The translations under genes were made by a program, and so were the position numbers. From the NCBI GenBank assembly GCA_000231825.2, contig JH720304.1, positions 348,724 through 412,723 of the forward strand: a DNA stretch of 64,000 bases, in the 5' to 3' direction. Of the stretch, positions 13,601-25,744 are shown one piece after another. Origin of the DNA: Tetrahymena elliotti 4EA. Its lineage: Eukaryota; Ciliophora; Oligohymenophorea; Hymenostomatida; Tetrahymenidae. Position 1 is the stretch's first letter. The number at the start of each line of letters is the position of its first letter. The notes below the pieces were generated by a model. That model saw only the letters and a list, made by a program, of their open reading frames with translations. It did not search any database and had not been told where the DNA came from.

Positions 13601-14678
13601 ATAATATATTTTTGTATTTATTTTTTCCAGAATAAATTTATAATCGTGTTTTAAAATTTATTTTATATTTTGGTTGAAGAATAACTTTTTCAAAATTTAA
13701 AAATTATTTAAAAATAATTTTTTCTTTCAAACAAGCTATAAAAAGAATGAATAAAAAATCAATTTAAAACCATTTCATTTAAAAATTTTCTGCTTGGTTA
13801 CTGATATGAGGATATATCAGGATTATTATGATAAAAATATTATCAAAAATTTAATTTAACTTTCAAACTCATAAAATTATGAATAAAAAAAAGATGATTT
13901 TATTGATCAAAAATGGTCTTTTAATTTTAATTTTAATTTTAAAATAATTTATGAAATTTTTACCTATCTGATAACCTACTCTTTGCCCTAGATTTGATTT
14001 AAGCTCTTAAGATACTCTTTCTGCTAGGGCTATTGCAGCTACTCTTCTTGGTTAGGTGACTATGATTTTAGTAGAAGTATCATCACAAGCAATAAATTTG
14101 GGGATTTATGTGCTTTTGCCACAACCTGTATTACCAGATATAACTATTACGCTATTTTTTCTAATGGTATCTAAGATTGCTAACCTGTTTTCATGCACTG
14201 GTAGTTCTTCTTGATCAGGACCAATAGGTTAATTGAATTCATAGAATTTTTTTTTTTTATTACCATTATGAGCATCATACTCTTCTTCCACTATTATTTC
14301 TTCTTTCACTTAGGTACTATCGAATTAGATTTCTTCATCAAACCTCACAAAGTCCTCTTGTGCTTCTCCTAGCTTGTGCTATCTATTTCCTCTATTAAGG
14401 AAGACTGTATTTGAAGGTATATCGTTTATTTAAAAACTATTTATTTTTTCTTGATTTTCTGCTTGCTTATTTTCATGAGTTTGCTTAGAAAAAGAAGAAC
14501 TTAATTTGCTACACTCTTTTGCTATATTAGAAATTAGCTTTATTTTTTTGATAGTTTCAGGTTCATTTATAATTTAGAGATCTTAATTTATAAATTAATT
14601 CTATGTTTTAGGAGCATTTGGATTTTCAACAAGGACGCTCATCTTATTGAAAGATCTTTTTTAGTTGTAATTGCTCAT
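7693..14678 (-). CDS. DEVH-box RNA helicase, Spindle-E/TDRD9-like, with C-terminal zinc finger
   Basis: Large superfamily 2 RNA helicase of roughly 1,750 residues, start MSNYNQKRSFNKMSVL. A charged, low-complexity N-terminal 170 residues precede motif I SGNTGCGKSTQIP (about 14120). Then come TQPRRVAA, LDEVHERGIESD (motif II, about 13200), VMSATL (motif III, about 13105), LATNIAESSITIP (about 12350) and QRAGRV-TGRSC (motif VI, split by an intron near 12140-12190). The HA2-like region is at 11000-12100. A further C-terminal part (8900-10800) resembles the post-helicase region of TDRD9 and Spindle-E, notably ELICRGHRVVAQGITVMPP followed by NYPLFLAFAALIF (about 9350-9470). The protein ends with a CVICDC..H..TEAH finger (about 7720-7890). 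Two introns are unusually long: 13325-13963 (639 bp) and 9696-10302 (607 bp). Animal relatives work with Piwi proteins in piRNA pathways. In ciliates an analogous role in scan RNA-guided DNA elimination is inference. A generic DEAH helicase is the alternative. Confidence 0.85.
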
Positions 14679-16241
14679 GACTTCTGCTAAATATTTGAGA
14701 TAAGATATTTTAAATGATATAAATTGTTTATTATTATTTTTTTTTATTTTCAATTAGTGTTGATTAGAATTTTGTAATTTAGAGTGAATTTCGGTAGCTA
14801 GAAATATTAATAAGATAAGTCTTCACTACAAACAAATATTTAAATTATTAGCTTAAATTGCTTTATAATTCATAAAACAAATATCCTTAGATTATAAGTG
14901 AATAATATAAACTAATAATTAGAGTATTTTCAATTATCAAAATTCCTAAAGCCTATATATTAGAATACCTAAAAAAAAACTCCTAATAAGAATTAAGTGC
15001 ATTCTTATGAAATTATTTCTAATTTTTTGTATGAAAAAAAATATAAATTTAAATCTCTATTGAATAAAATACATTTTATTCTTATTTAATAAAAATAATT
15101 CATACATTCAGTTTTTAAGTTTATGTATTTTTTATTTTGTTTAAAAGATTTTATTTCTGAGTTTTAAAAATATTAAGAATTTTTTTTCAAAATGAAAGAT
15201 AAAAATATCAGATAAAATTTGTATACTTTTGTTCAATTTCAATTCTTCAATTCACTATTGTTAGCTATGAGTAAAATTTTATTATTTCTGTTTATTTTTA
15301 TGATATCTAAATATTTTATTGATCAAATCCCTTGCTAGAAATAGAGAGAAAAAAAAGCTCATCTGCCCTTATGGTAAATAAAATAAAATTTCTTTTTAAA
15401 AAAATTTACAGATTTATTATCAAAATAAATTTGCAAGCAAGAAAATCAAGCCTTTCTTCTAAAATGCTCTTAAGATGAGAAATAAAATAGAGATTAATTA
15501 AGAAATAAATTAATATTATGATTAAATCTTGAATAATTATTATTGTTTTTGTATGTGATATATTTATTTGTTACTCTTCTTTATTTACATATTTGAAATT
15601 TTTAATAGATTTTTAATTTTGAACAAATATAAAGTAAAGAAAAATTAATTTTATTTTTTGCTTGGTATTATATTTTATCTCTAAAGATTTAGCAGGATTT
15701 AATTTATGATAGTAGTTTTTTACTTTATTGGTAAAAAAACCATAAGGAAAGGGTTAATAATTTAATATTAATTATAGAATAAATCATTCATTCAGTCAGT
15801 CAATCAATCAATTTGTTATCAAAATAAAGGAATCCTTTATAAAAATATAACCTATTTAATATATTTATTAATTTTCAGTGAATGATTTTATAATTTAGCA
15901 TTATAATCCAGCTAAAAATTTACAAGATTCAGTCAAATAAAATCTAAAAAGGTAATAATTAAACTGCTTTAAAATCAAAAGGAGAGCAAATAGGAAGTTT
16001 TTCACAAAGCAGAAAGCAATCAAAGAATAAAAAACTACTTAACAGCATTAGCAAAGTTGATATTTCAAAATAGTAAATGTAAAATGCATTCATTTTTTAT
16101 TATTACTTTTTGTTTTTTTTAATGAAATTACTATTTGTTTGAATAGAGATTATTACTTTTATTATGAATTTTAAGAAAAATATTTTTATAAAAATTTAGT
16201 TCATTCAAGCTAAGCAAATACAGTAATAAAAACAATACACG
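14679..16241. other. Divergent intergenic region, no gene seen
   Basis: Lies between two divergently transcribed genes, so it should hold both promoters. Very AT-rich, with a short CAGTCAGTCAATCAATCAA run near 15793. A slightly more complex patch at 15890-16080 could be untranslated leader of the plus-strand gene, but no frame supports a coding exon. Confidence 0.5.
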
Positions 16242-19200
16242 ATGTCTTCGTCATAATAATAATAGGCTTTAAATATCGATGAAGTGATAGAAAAAATTAT
16301 AGGTTTTGCTGAGAGAATTGATACACCATTTGGTGAGATGTGTTCTCTTTCTTGTGATTTACAAAGCAATGGTAGACTTTATAAGCCAATAGAGGAATCA
16401 ATAGCCAAATTAAGAGCTCACTTAAATTAAAGAACTTAGAAGTAGACATATGATGGGCATTTTACTCATAACATGCATCATTATAGTGTGAATACTATTC
16501 TAGATTTTTTTGGGCTGAATTCAAAATAATATTAAATTGAAGAATGTGGATCAAATGAAATATCCCCTTACACATATTTAGGGAAGATCTTATAAATAAA
16601 CTATCCTAATAGAAAATACAAAGATGAAGAATAAAATAATAATGGTCTTAGCTACTAAGATGGTAATAGAGTCCCTTAGGTTTATGTAACAAGCAGTGAG
16701 AGTTATTATAATATTTTACCATGGACGTTTTATGGTTGTAATATGAATTCAATCGAAATTAATAAACAATCAGAAATTAATGCAGTTCAGTTGATAGATA
16801 AGATATCAAAGTCAAGCGATTAGGATTTACATATTGTAAGTATCTCTGCTGTTTCACATATAACTGGTTAAAAAATACCAAATTTAGAAAGCTTAGTGCA
16901 AAGTATCATAGGTTTAAGAGCAGAGATGGTTTAAAGAAATAAGAATCTTCGCATTTACTTTTGTCTGGATATAACCTAATTAGCATAAAGAGAAAGGATT
17001 AATGCTAAAGAAGGAGTTTTTAAAGATGTTGATTTTTTTATTCTTTAAGGTTCGAAGTTATTGGGAGGTGGTTTTGATTCTACTAATATACTTATAAGTA
17101 AAAAAGAAAGTGCAACTAGTGTTTTAGCTCCATAAAAACCTGTGGCTGATAATTGCAACAATATTTTAGACTCGTTGACAGAAAACCATGATCCAACAAA
17201 GCTATATAGAGTGGCCTTATCACTGTAGCTCTTAGAAGGTATTACTTTTGAGAAGATAAGAGATTTAGAAAAAAAAAATATAGATTTATTACTTAAAGAA
17301 ATTGCATAAGCAAATAAAGATCTTCGTAAAATAAGTGTTTTGAGATATGTTAATATATGGGGAGTTGTTTCTGAAAAGACAGAATTTTCATATGGAAATA
17401 TTCATTTAAATCTATATGTTCCAGGTAGTGAGATTTTTGATAATGAGAACAAATCTTATTTGCATCCAGATTTGGTTTGCTAGATTCTTCATGATGTGTT
17501 TGGAATTTAAGCTACTATGAAGAGAAATGTTAATCTTACTGATAGTATTGTAATGCTTAATATTCCTAAGAACATTGCTTCTCAGCTTGATTAAATAGGA
17601 TCTTCTGAGTCTATGCTTGGATGCATTTCTTTAGATATAAGTTTTCTTCACAAAGAAGATGAAATTAAATACATTGCATAAGCCCTTCGTTTAGTGTGTG
17701 AAAAAGGAGATGAATTTATCAGATATTATGATAAAAAAACATTTTTGATGAATAATTTTAACTATGAAAACTATGATTTGCATCTTAATTAAATGCTTAA
17801 AGTCAATGATACAAGAGAAGAGATTGTTAAAAAAAGAAGTTAAAAGTATGAAGCTTAATTGCAATTAGCAAAAACTATATTCAAGAATTACACAAGATAT
17901 TTCTCTCTCCATGATGGATATACAAAAGAGAAAACCGAATAAATTAAAAAGAAAGAAATACCCTTTTCAGTGCCACCAATAATCGCATAAAAAAGCATGG
18001 CAAAACTACCTGATGATTTAAATGATGAAACCATTTTAAATTTACAAAAAGTTGCAATAGAGAAAGCCCAAGAGTATGTCAAGGAAGAACTTTCTAGACT
18101 AGAAGCAGAAAGATTAAGGTTATAAAAATTATCAATGCAAGATAGCGTCGTTATTAATACTTAACCACCTGCACCACCAGTAAAAATTTATTTAGATTTA
18201 TCAATTAAAATAAACAATTTATTTATTTTGCTTAATTTATAAAAGACTGAGATAGTAATTAAAACGGAGCCAAAAGAGACTGGTGTCCCAAAAGATGAAA
18301 TGGAAAGACAATTTTAGGAATTAATAGATAAAAAATTGAATGAGAAGACAAAATAAGAGAAAGAAGAAATGGAAAAACTAATGGAAATAATGAGGAAAGA
18401 GATGTAAGAAAAGATTGATTAGTCTTCAGGTTATAAAGAATAATTTGTATTTGAGGATTTATAACCATCAGTAATGTTTAAAAATGTGATTGATCATAGA
18501 GAAAAAAGATATAGAAACTTAAGAATAATCTTTAACAATTATGCTAAATTGAATTTAGAATAGCAAGAATAAGAGCCAAAGAAGGACAAAAAGAGCAGAT
18601 TTGATATCGTCGCATAGAATTATAAAAAGCAAGAATAGCAAGTAGCTTACACAATAAATGCATAATAATATTTAATGTTTTGCAATTAATTCAATATATT
18701 TAATGATTCATTTGATGCCAATATTGCTATGCAAATCTACTCTAAGAGCTTAAATAGGTCTATCAGTACAAAGGAAATGCATTTTACAGAGTTTATCTCT
18801 TCATTAGAAAAAATTGCTTTGGTTGTGTATTACAACAATACTCTTTTAATCACAAGTTTTGATAAAACTGAGGCACTTTATTAGTTCTTAGAAATAGATG
18901 ATGTGCATAAAATCAAAGTTAAGATGGCATAACCTTTAACTAGAGAAAATTTATCAGTTAATAAGAGCTCATATTTTGGAAGTAACCCTAGTCATGTTAG
19001 AGAAATCACAAGCTCTCATAAACCAAATAATATTTCAAGTAGTCAATCAAAATCTCCTGTTTAGAATCATCTTCATCAACTAGATTATGACTCAAGTGAG
19101 CTCAGTTAATAGGTTGCTCTGTAAAAAAGATATGCTCATCAATCATAAAATAATTCAATTACTTCAAATAAAAAGAGTGGCAGTATATTTTAGAATTCCC

Positions 19201-19655
19201 CAACAGATCTCAACTGGAATCAAATAAATTCTGTTATGGTGAATCCCCACTCTTTATTTAAAAATGAAAGCAATTTCCTCTATCATGAATATGGCACTGG
19301 AAGATCAACTCTGTCAAAAGTAAATACCAGCTAAGTTTCAAAAAATATTGATACCTCCTAATCTCTCTCCTACTTATCTCCAAACAACTTATAACAACAC
19401 CAATATGCTAAACATTAATCGTAAAGCCCAATAAAAAGTAGCTCTACAGATATTTAAAAATCTTACCCTGTATAAAACTATTCAATGCAGAAGTTATATG
19501 GACTCTAGCAATCTCCAGAGATCAGAAAAAATAACATGATTCATAGGATCAAAGAAATAGAAGACAGTGAAATAAAAAAATAAAAAGATCTTTTATCTTT
19601 CCTTTAAAGCAATATGAGCAACCAAAGATATAAATAGAAAAAAAAAATCTTATGA
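16242..19655 (+). CDS. Class V aminotransferase-fold (cysteine desulfurase-like) protein with long C-terminal extension
   Basis: About 1,115 residues, one 66 bp intron (18180-18245). The first 560 residues follow the fold-type I PLP, class V plan: SNGRLYKPIE near the N-terminus, ISPYTYLGKIL, SESYYNILPW, FCLDITQLAQ (Asp that contacts the pyridine nitrogen), then DVDFFILQGSKLLGG with the PLP lysine, and later LHPDLVCQILHDVFGIQ, which matches the C-terminal part of this family. The usual histidine of the EHHSN-type motif, which stacks on PLP, is Tyr or Ser here (SESYYN), and the Cys-loop is not recognisable. Activity is therefore doubtful. The last 550 residues are a charged coiled-coil, an EF-hand-like helical block near 18600-18830 (FCNQFNIFND ... 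FTEFISSLEKIA), and a Ser/Gln/Asn-rich tail. The start is the first ATG, in an AAxAATACACG context. The neighbour on the right is convergent. Confidence 0.7.
18180..18245 (+). other. 66 bp spliceosomal intron in the aminotransferase-fold gene
   Basis: Begins GTAAAAATTT right after a PAPPV stretch and ends ATAAAAG before a TEIVIKTEP stretch. Its length is a multiple of three and it contains no TGA in frame, so it could also be translated. Composition (nearly all A and T) favours an intron. Confidence 0.55.
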
Positions 19656-20201
19656 GCTTATAAAAAAATAATTTTGTTTTGTTAATTAATCTAACTATTT
19701 TTACTTTAATTTTTCTATATAACTCACAAAGTTTAAAAATTCTTATTTGCTACACCAAACTTTCTTTGAATTTTGTTCACATTTATTGTTTAATATTTTA
19801 CAATTATTCAAATTTTATCTTATTATTAAATAAATTATGTATGATTCATTAATTTCTATTTTTAATTAAGTTATCTTAAATTCACTCCACAAAAAAAAAG
19901 TGAAAACATTTATTTTCTTTTTATTTTATTATAAAAATTTTTAGTTTTTTATAAGAATAAAATAAAGTAAACTGTTCTTTTCATTTATACCCTTCAGTTT
20001 AGTTAATTGATTTAAATTTTTTCATATTTAGGAGGATAAAGAAGACAATTATTGCAATTAATTTCATTATATTTTAATGAAGAAAAAAAATGAAACTCTT
20101 ATATTATTTTTATGAGTCTAATTATTTTGATGCAATTTTTGATACTTTATTTGAACAAAAAAATTATCATTTTGCAACTTATATTATTTTTATAAATTAT
20201 T
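19656..20201. other. Convergent 3' spacer, nothing recognised
   Basis: 546 bp between two converging genes. AT-rich with several A and T runs that could serve polyadenylation for both. No gene or repeat is visible. Confidence 0.55.
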
Positions 20202-21818
20202 TCATTTAGTTTTGATTTTCTCCTGCATTTTTTGCTGCTAAAATTGATTGATGAATGCAGGTATATCAGCTTTTTATGGGTCTATTTTGACTTTTACTAT
20301 TTTACTACCTTGTTTAGATTAATTTGTAGCTTATTTTACTGGCCTGTAATACCTATGATTGTAGTACTTTTTAGGTAAAAGTTCCAAATCATCATCTTTA
20401 CAGTTTTATGCTTCCTATCTTGGAGATTAATTTGTTTTTGCTTTTCTAGTTGGGCAAAGCTCTGCCTTTCTTGGATCATTGTGGTAAATAATTTAATTAG
20501 TAGAATTAAATTATCCTTCATATGCAGGTATTCTTTAGAAATAACCAACTTTATTAATTTTTTAGACATTTTCGTTAATAAGATTATCAACTTAATTGAA
20601 ATTATATTCTTGATCTTATGTAATTTTAATAACCTTATTTTAGAAACTTTAGTTGCAGTGATTCGTTTTGTATGCTGATTCTTCTTCTATGAATTTGTCA
20701 TAGCAAGAAAATACTGTTTTCTATAATTTTTCAACTTTTTAAGCATAATTTATAAAGTCCTTTTGAGTCAAATCATTTTTTCTTTTCATTACTTGTTTTA
20801 TTTTTTCTGATACTTTTTCTTTATCATAATCATCGTTTTAAATGCAATTTCTTTGGTTAGGACTAAAAGATCTATGTCTGTTTAAAAATTTAACCAAGTC
20901 ATTATTGCTTAAATTTTGAATTGATTTATCATTCTCATTGTTTATTTCTTATTTGATGTTACTATTGCTGCTTTTTTAATCTTAGTTAAGATTATCCTTG
21001 AGGTGGTTAAGTTCTTCAAACATTTTATGAGTTTGAACTCTAGCAAATGAATTAATTTTAAAAGGGATAGAACGTACATTAGGTGGTAACTCCTATAATT
21101 AAATAATAGGGTCATCTAATTTAGTATTTTTTTACACATAGTTTTGTCTGTAAGTTGAATCAACCTCAGAAGGAGATAGTCATATTTTCAAACTGGATGT
21201 TTTGTAATTATTTTCGCTTTTAGCTTAAGTTGCTTGCGCCATACCCTCTAAATTTCTCTCAAAATTTGTTTTTTAGCATAACTAATGAAGCTCTTCATCA
21301 GTAAATTATTTCTTTCTCTCTTTAATCAAAGGATCATAAAATGGTTTTTCATAACCATATTTTAGCATCCTTGGTGAATAATTTGTAATGTCTCTATTTG
21401 ATAGACTATTGTTAGTTTGTAAATCATCACTTAAAGGAGTTACAATAGTTCTACTTTCTAGAGATTTAGAAGAGGTACTAATTTTACAATTTTAGGATCT
21501 TAAATTTAAAACAGTTTTTGTTTAATCAACTGTTTCTTTTATATCACCATTTCCTATATTATAGTTTTTATTAGGAGGACTATAGCTTCTCATATATATT
21601 GATTATGGGATCGTTTAAGCTATTGTTTGTAATTTTTTATTTCTACATATACATTTCCCACATAAGCAAATATTGCATAAGCAATCACCCTTAACATGGT
21701 TTAAATATTTTTCATTTTTTTATTCTAAATCCAGCAAATGATTGATGAGAATTTCTTTTTTTTATTAAATGTCTTTTGTGGCATTTGCTTCTTATTTCTA
21801 TTAGGATACTCTACTCAT
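20202..21818 (-). CDS. Cysteine-rich SAXO/ciliary-associated-like protein
   Basis: Single-exon gene of 538 residues. After a glutamine-rich N-terminal helix it has a compact cluster GDCLCNICLCGKCICRNKK at about residues 46-64. This CxCxxCxCGxCxC pattern is the N-terminal signature seen in axonemal microtubule stabilisers of the SAXO/FAM154 group and related ciliate flagellar proteins. The rest is basic and rich in Ser, Asn and Gln, with repeated short motifs around YSPPNKNYNIG, TNYSPRMLKYGYEKPF, WLSPSEVDSTYRQNY and FINYAQKVEKLQ. No membrane segment or signal peptide is present. Expected location is cilia, basal bodies or cortical microtubules, by inference from the cysteine cluster. Clear SAXO Mn repeats were not identified by eye, so the exact family remains open. 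It converges with the aminotransferase-fold gene. Confidence 0.65.
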
Positions 21819-23449
21819 TTACAATATCAAGAATTCAAACGTAAGTAAAAATAAAAAGTTTTTAATAAAGAACTAAATTATTATTGATAAAAGATAAAGT
21901 GCTTGTTCTAATTTTAATTTAATTCCTTTAATATCAAAGCAAATTCTGCTTTGTCCTATGTTTTAAATTAATAATTAGCATTTTAGGAAATATTTTTAGA
22001 AGGACAAAACATCTTATCAATAGAATCTTAAAATCTTATTTAAATAGAAATAGAAATTCAAATAAAGTTTTCTTATAGTCAAAAAATGAAAAAGAGAAAG
22101 AATATTTCAAAACATTCAAAAAGCAGAAGAAAATGGATTGATTTTACTAATTTGATAAGATTTTAGAATATAATTAACTCTCTAACAGGATTAACTGAAA
22201 TTTTTTTGTATGTAGTTTTCTGATTTAGGTAATTCAAATTATTTGAGTAGGTATCTTCCAAATGATAAAACACTTTCTTTAGAAAAAAAATAACTTTTTG
22301 ATTAGGATTAAGTTTTTTAAATTGGTTATAAATAGGATCGTCTCTCACTACAAGAATTCTATTAGCTGGAATGAAATTAATTTTAATAAAATTAGTTAAA
22401 AAAAATAAATTAAATTGTATTAAATTAACACTTTTGAATTAGAAATTTAAAATTTTTAAGGGAAAACCATTAAAAGAAGTATCTTAAATTATCATTCTAG
22501 TTTAGTTTGAAATTCAATCAAGGTTTGGTTTATTTGATGAATGGTATTGATATAAAAATATATTAAAAATATTTATTCAAATAAAACTTTTTTTAATTTT
22601 CTTTGAACTTTTTCATCTAGTTCTTATTTATTTCTTTCATATTAAATAAAAAATAAAATTTTATATATTACATATGACTTTTTATCATTTCCTTCTTTAA
22701 AAGGACAGGTTCATTGATTTCTAAGCTTAAAATTGTAATCAAATATATAATAAAATTCTAAATTTTCTTGATATTTAACATGTATTTGGAAAAGAGAAAA
22801 AGATTTTGTTTGAGATATGTCATGTTAAAAATGAGTGATTGATTTGAATAGAATTGAAGGAGCATTTTTTAATATTTTATTAAAACTTTAAATTTTTTTA
22901 GAATTAATGATTAAGATTATCCTGAATTAATTAATGTTTTTTCCTCTCGATTTTAATATTTGATTGATTGAACTTTGCTGCTAGATATATATTGAAAATT
23001 AATTAGTAAAAATGTGAAAATATTTTGAGAATAAATTCTGTTTACAAAATATATTTTTGTCAATGTTTTTAATCTTTTAAATAAGAATATTCATATTTTG
23101 GTTGAAATTGATGGCAAAGTCAAAAATATTTATTAAGTATCTGGGATTTCAAAAACTGGATTACAGAAACAATAAGTCCCCCCCTAAAAATTTTGGTATT
23201 TTGATATGGGTTTTTGTTTAGACAAAAAGATTTAGAATGAATATCCATTCTCATACACTTATCGTCATACTGAATTTTAAGAGAAAAAAATTGTGAGTGA
23301 AAACCTACTAGTTTGATTTTCTTAAGCAGCTTTTTAGAAAAAATCTAATCAATACCAGCAAGTTAAGTGCTGATTAGAGATTTTGCTTTTAGATATAAAA
23401 AAATCTTAAAAAATTAATAGATTAATCAAAATAAAGTAAAATAAAAACA
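21819..23449. other. Intergenic region with a possible ORF remnant
   Basis: Upstream of two divergent genes. Mostly AT-rich DNA. A patch at 22079-22400 has protein-like composition on the minus strand (separate entry). The rest holds a run of seven C at 23178-23184 and an inverted repeat AGAATG..CATTCT near 23233-23251, both upstream of the nuclease gene. Confidence 0.5.
22079..22400 (-). pseudogene. Possible exon or gene remnant, unidentified
   Basis: Open frame ending in TGA with a plausible composition (IPANRILVVRDDPIYNQF, later NPNQKVIFFLKKVFYHLEDT). No ATG precedes it in frame. No neighbouring exon could be joined with confidence and no family is recognised. The opposite strand also has a short ATG frame from 22086 (45 residues, rich in Lys and Arg at the start). 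Either might be noise in AT-rich DNA. Confidence 0.2.
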
Positions 23450-24430
23450 ATGAGAAATACCTTTTTACTCTGTATTTTATTAGTTGCTGGTGTTAGCTGC
23501 TGGTGGGACGGTGGTCATATGATGACTGCTGAAATTGCTAAGTAAGAAATTCTTGCTAGAAATGCTACTCTTTTCGATTAAATTGAAAAGTACGTAACTA
23601 TCCTCAACCCTCTTTGTGATGCTAGAAGTTAAGATTTTGTCCAATCTGCTAGTTGGGCTGATGATATCAAGGATGATGCTATGAATTTCTGGTACGGATG
23701 GCACTTCTTCGACAAGCCTGAAAACTCATAAGGCTTGTACGTTATTCTTGACTAAGACAATCAAGTCTACAACAGTATTACTGGTATCAAGAGAGCCATT
23801 TAAGAGTTAAACAGAACCTACTATTTACCTCTTTAAAACAACTTGAATATTTCAGTTTAATAAGCTATCATGATGCGTCTTTTGATCCACATTGTTGGCG
23901 ATATGCATCAACCTCTCCATAATGTCAACATGTACAACTACACTTACACTAATGGTGATTTGGGTGGTAACAAGGAAAAGATCTTACTCCTCAATAAGAC
24001 TTCTATGATCCTCCACTCATATTTCGACAGTGGTGCTACTCGTCTTGACAGCTTCCCTCGTCCCCTTACTCAAGAAAAGTTAAGCAACCTTTCTGCTATA
24101 GCTTATGGAATCAGAAACCAATATCCTAGATCTTCTTTCTCTTAAAGATTGAATGCTACTACTCCCGAATAATGGGCTTAGGAATCTTATGATATTGCTC
24201 ACAATTTCATTTATCCTTTCGTTGCTCAAACTAACCAAATTACTCCTGAATGGGATACCCAAGCTTACGAATTAATTAAGTAACAACTTGCTTTGGGTGG
24301 TTACAGACTTGCTGATATCTTACTCGGTATCTTCAATAACAAAACTGCCTCCCCTACTCGTAAAACCAACAACTCTACCACTAACTCAACTAATACTACT
24401 TCCAACCTCAGAAAGACTATTATTGAATGA
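23450..24430 (+). CDS. Secreted S1/P1-type zinc nuclease, copy 1
   Basis: Intronless gene for 326 residues. A 17-residue signal peptide ends VAGVSC, placing tryptophan at the mature N-terminus (WWDGGH), as needed because Trp1 binds zinc in this family. All expected ligands are visible: Trp18 and His23, Asp in SASWADDIK, His in WHFFDKP, the IHIVGDMHQPLH cluster, and HSYFDSG. The enzyme should cleave single-stranded DNA and RNA, with 3'-nucleotidase activity, in the secretory path, a food vacuole or the medium. Several N-glycosylation sites (NAT, NRT, NIS, NYT, NKT) and a Ser/Thr/Asn-rich tail ending KTIIE support secretion. It has a paralogue 1.3 kb downstream on the same strand. Related phospholipase C enzymes share the fold, but the motif layout fits the eukaryotic S1/P1 nucleases better. 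Confidence 0.93.
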
Positions 24431-25744
24431 AGAGAATATCAAAATCAAATGGGAAATACAAATAAATATATACTTTTATAAAAAATTTATTGATAAAAAT
24501 CAAGTATTTGTTATTACAATTTGTTATTTTTATTAAATTTATTGGAAAACTATTCCAAATTCAGCACACTTGCATGAAAGTTTTTTTCTTTTCTTTCAAA
24601 AAGATTAAAGTTGATTGATTTTGACTTTCCACAAAAACAATATTTTAATAAAATTTCCTTCAAACCACTCATAAAAAGTAAAGACTAAATCTATGTCAAT
24701 TGTAAAAGAATAGATTTTTGAATTTTGGGTTAAATTTTAATTTAGATAAAAAAATACAAAATTAAAAAAAAGTTTATAATGTAAAGTAAAGTAAGTTTTG
24801 GCATAAATAATATCTTCTTTTTTTCTGGAGAAAAAGAATTCATTAAAAAGTTGTGTTAAACTAAAAATAAAAACACTTTTTGATTCATTCAAGCATAAAA
24901 GTTATGTTTGACATTATTTTTTTAGAACTTAACTAAAATATAATTTGGTATTATAAATGTTAAAAATCTAAAATTTAATCCTCAGTCTTTAATTATTTTT
25001 TCTAGCTTTGAAGGATAAAATTTTAGGTTCTAATAAAATTAATAAATACAAATGTAAATTATATTGACCTGGTCAATCATGTTTAAAGCGAGTAAGTATA
25101 TTCTTTTACTATTTTCCCATTAAAAAAAAAGAAAAGTAATAGAACAAATAAAATTAATTGATAAAATCTTATTTCTTACAAAAATTTTTTAAAAATGTAT
25201 TGAGCGAATATTCAATTATCTATGATAATTATCAAAATATTACAGATAGTTAATAACGAAAATCTTTTACAAATATCAATATTATTCTATAAAAATAAGT
25301 AAACCTTTTTTAAACAAAATCTCTTCAAATTTTAGAAATTGCCAAATATTTTCCTTTGCTGAATAGAAAAATATTCTTAGCCAATTTAATTAATTAAATT
25401 ATTAGCTATAACAATGTTCTGCTCATATTCATGCATACGCTTTAGTATTATCCTTAAATATAATCCATATGACATTCATCAGAAGAAATTTATGAAAATA
25501 TATTAATGTGAAATCTAATTTATGTAATAATTTTCTATTGTAACAATAGTTTTTTATGGAAGATTTAAGTTTTTAAAATTGTTTCAATTCTGATTTAGAG
25601 AGTCATGAACAATTTTTAATTGGTGCCTTAGATCTTTTAGATTTGTAAAAGAATTAAATATTATTGTTATACTCATTATTATCATTAAATTTTGAAAGAA
25701 ATTAAAATTTTATAGAACAAAATAATTACACATTTTATTCATCT
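24431..25744. other. Spacer between the two nuclease genes
   Basis: 1.3 kb of AT-rich DNA without a supported gene. It should contain the terminator of copy 1 and the promoter of copy 2. A short palindrome GACCTGGTC lies near 25068. No repeated blocks flanking the two nuclease genes were evident by eye. Confidence 0.55.

Noticed and set aside
17888..18468. Two minus-strand frames of 64 and 69 residues
   Set aside because: Both are antisense to the aminotransferase-fold gene, whose frame is continuous here.
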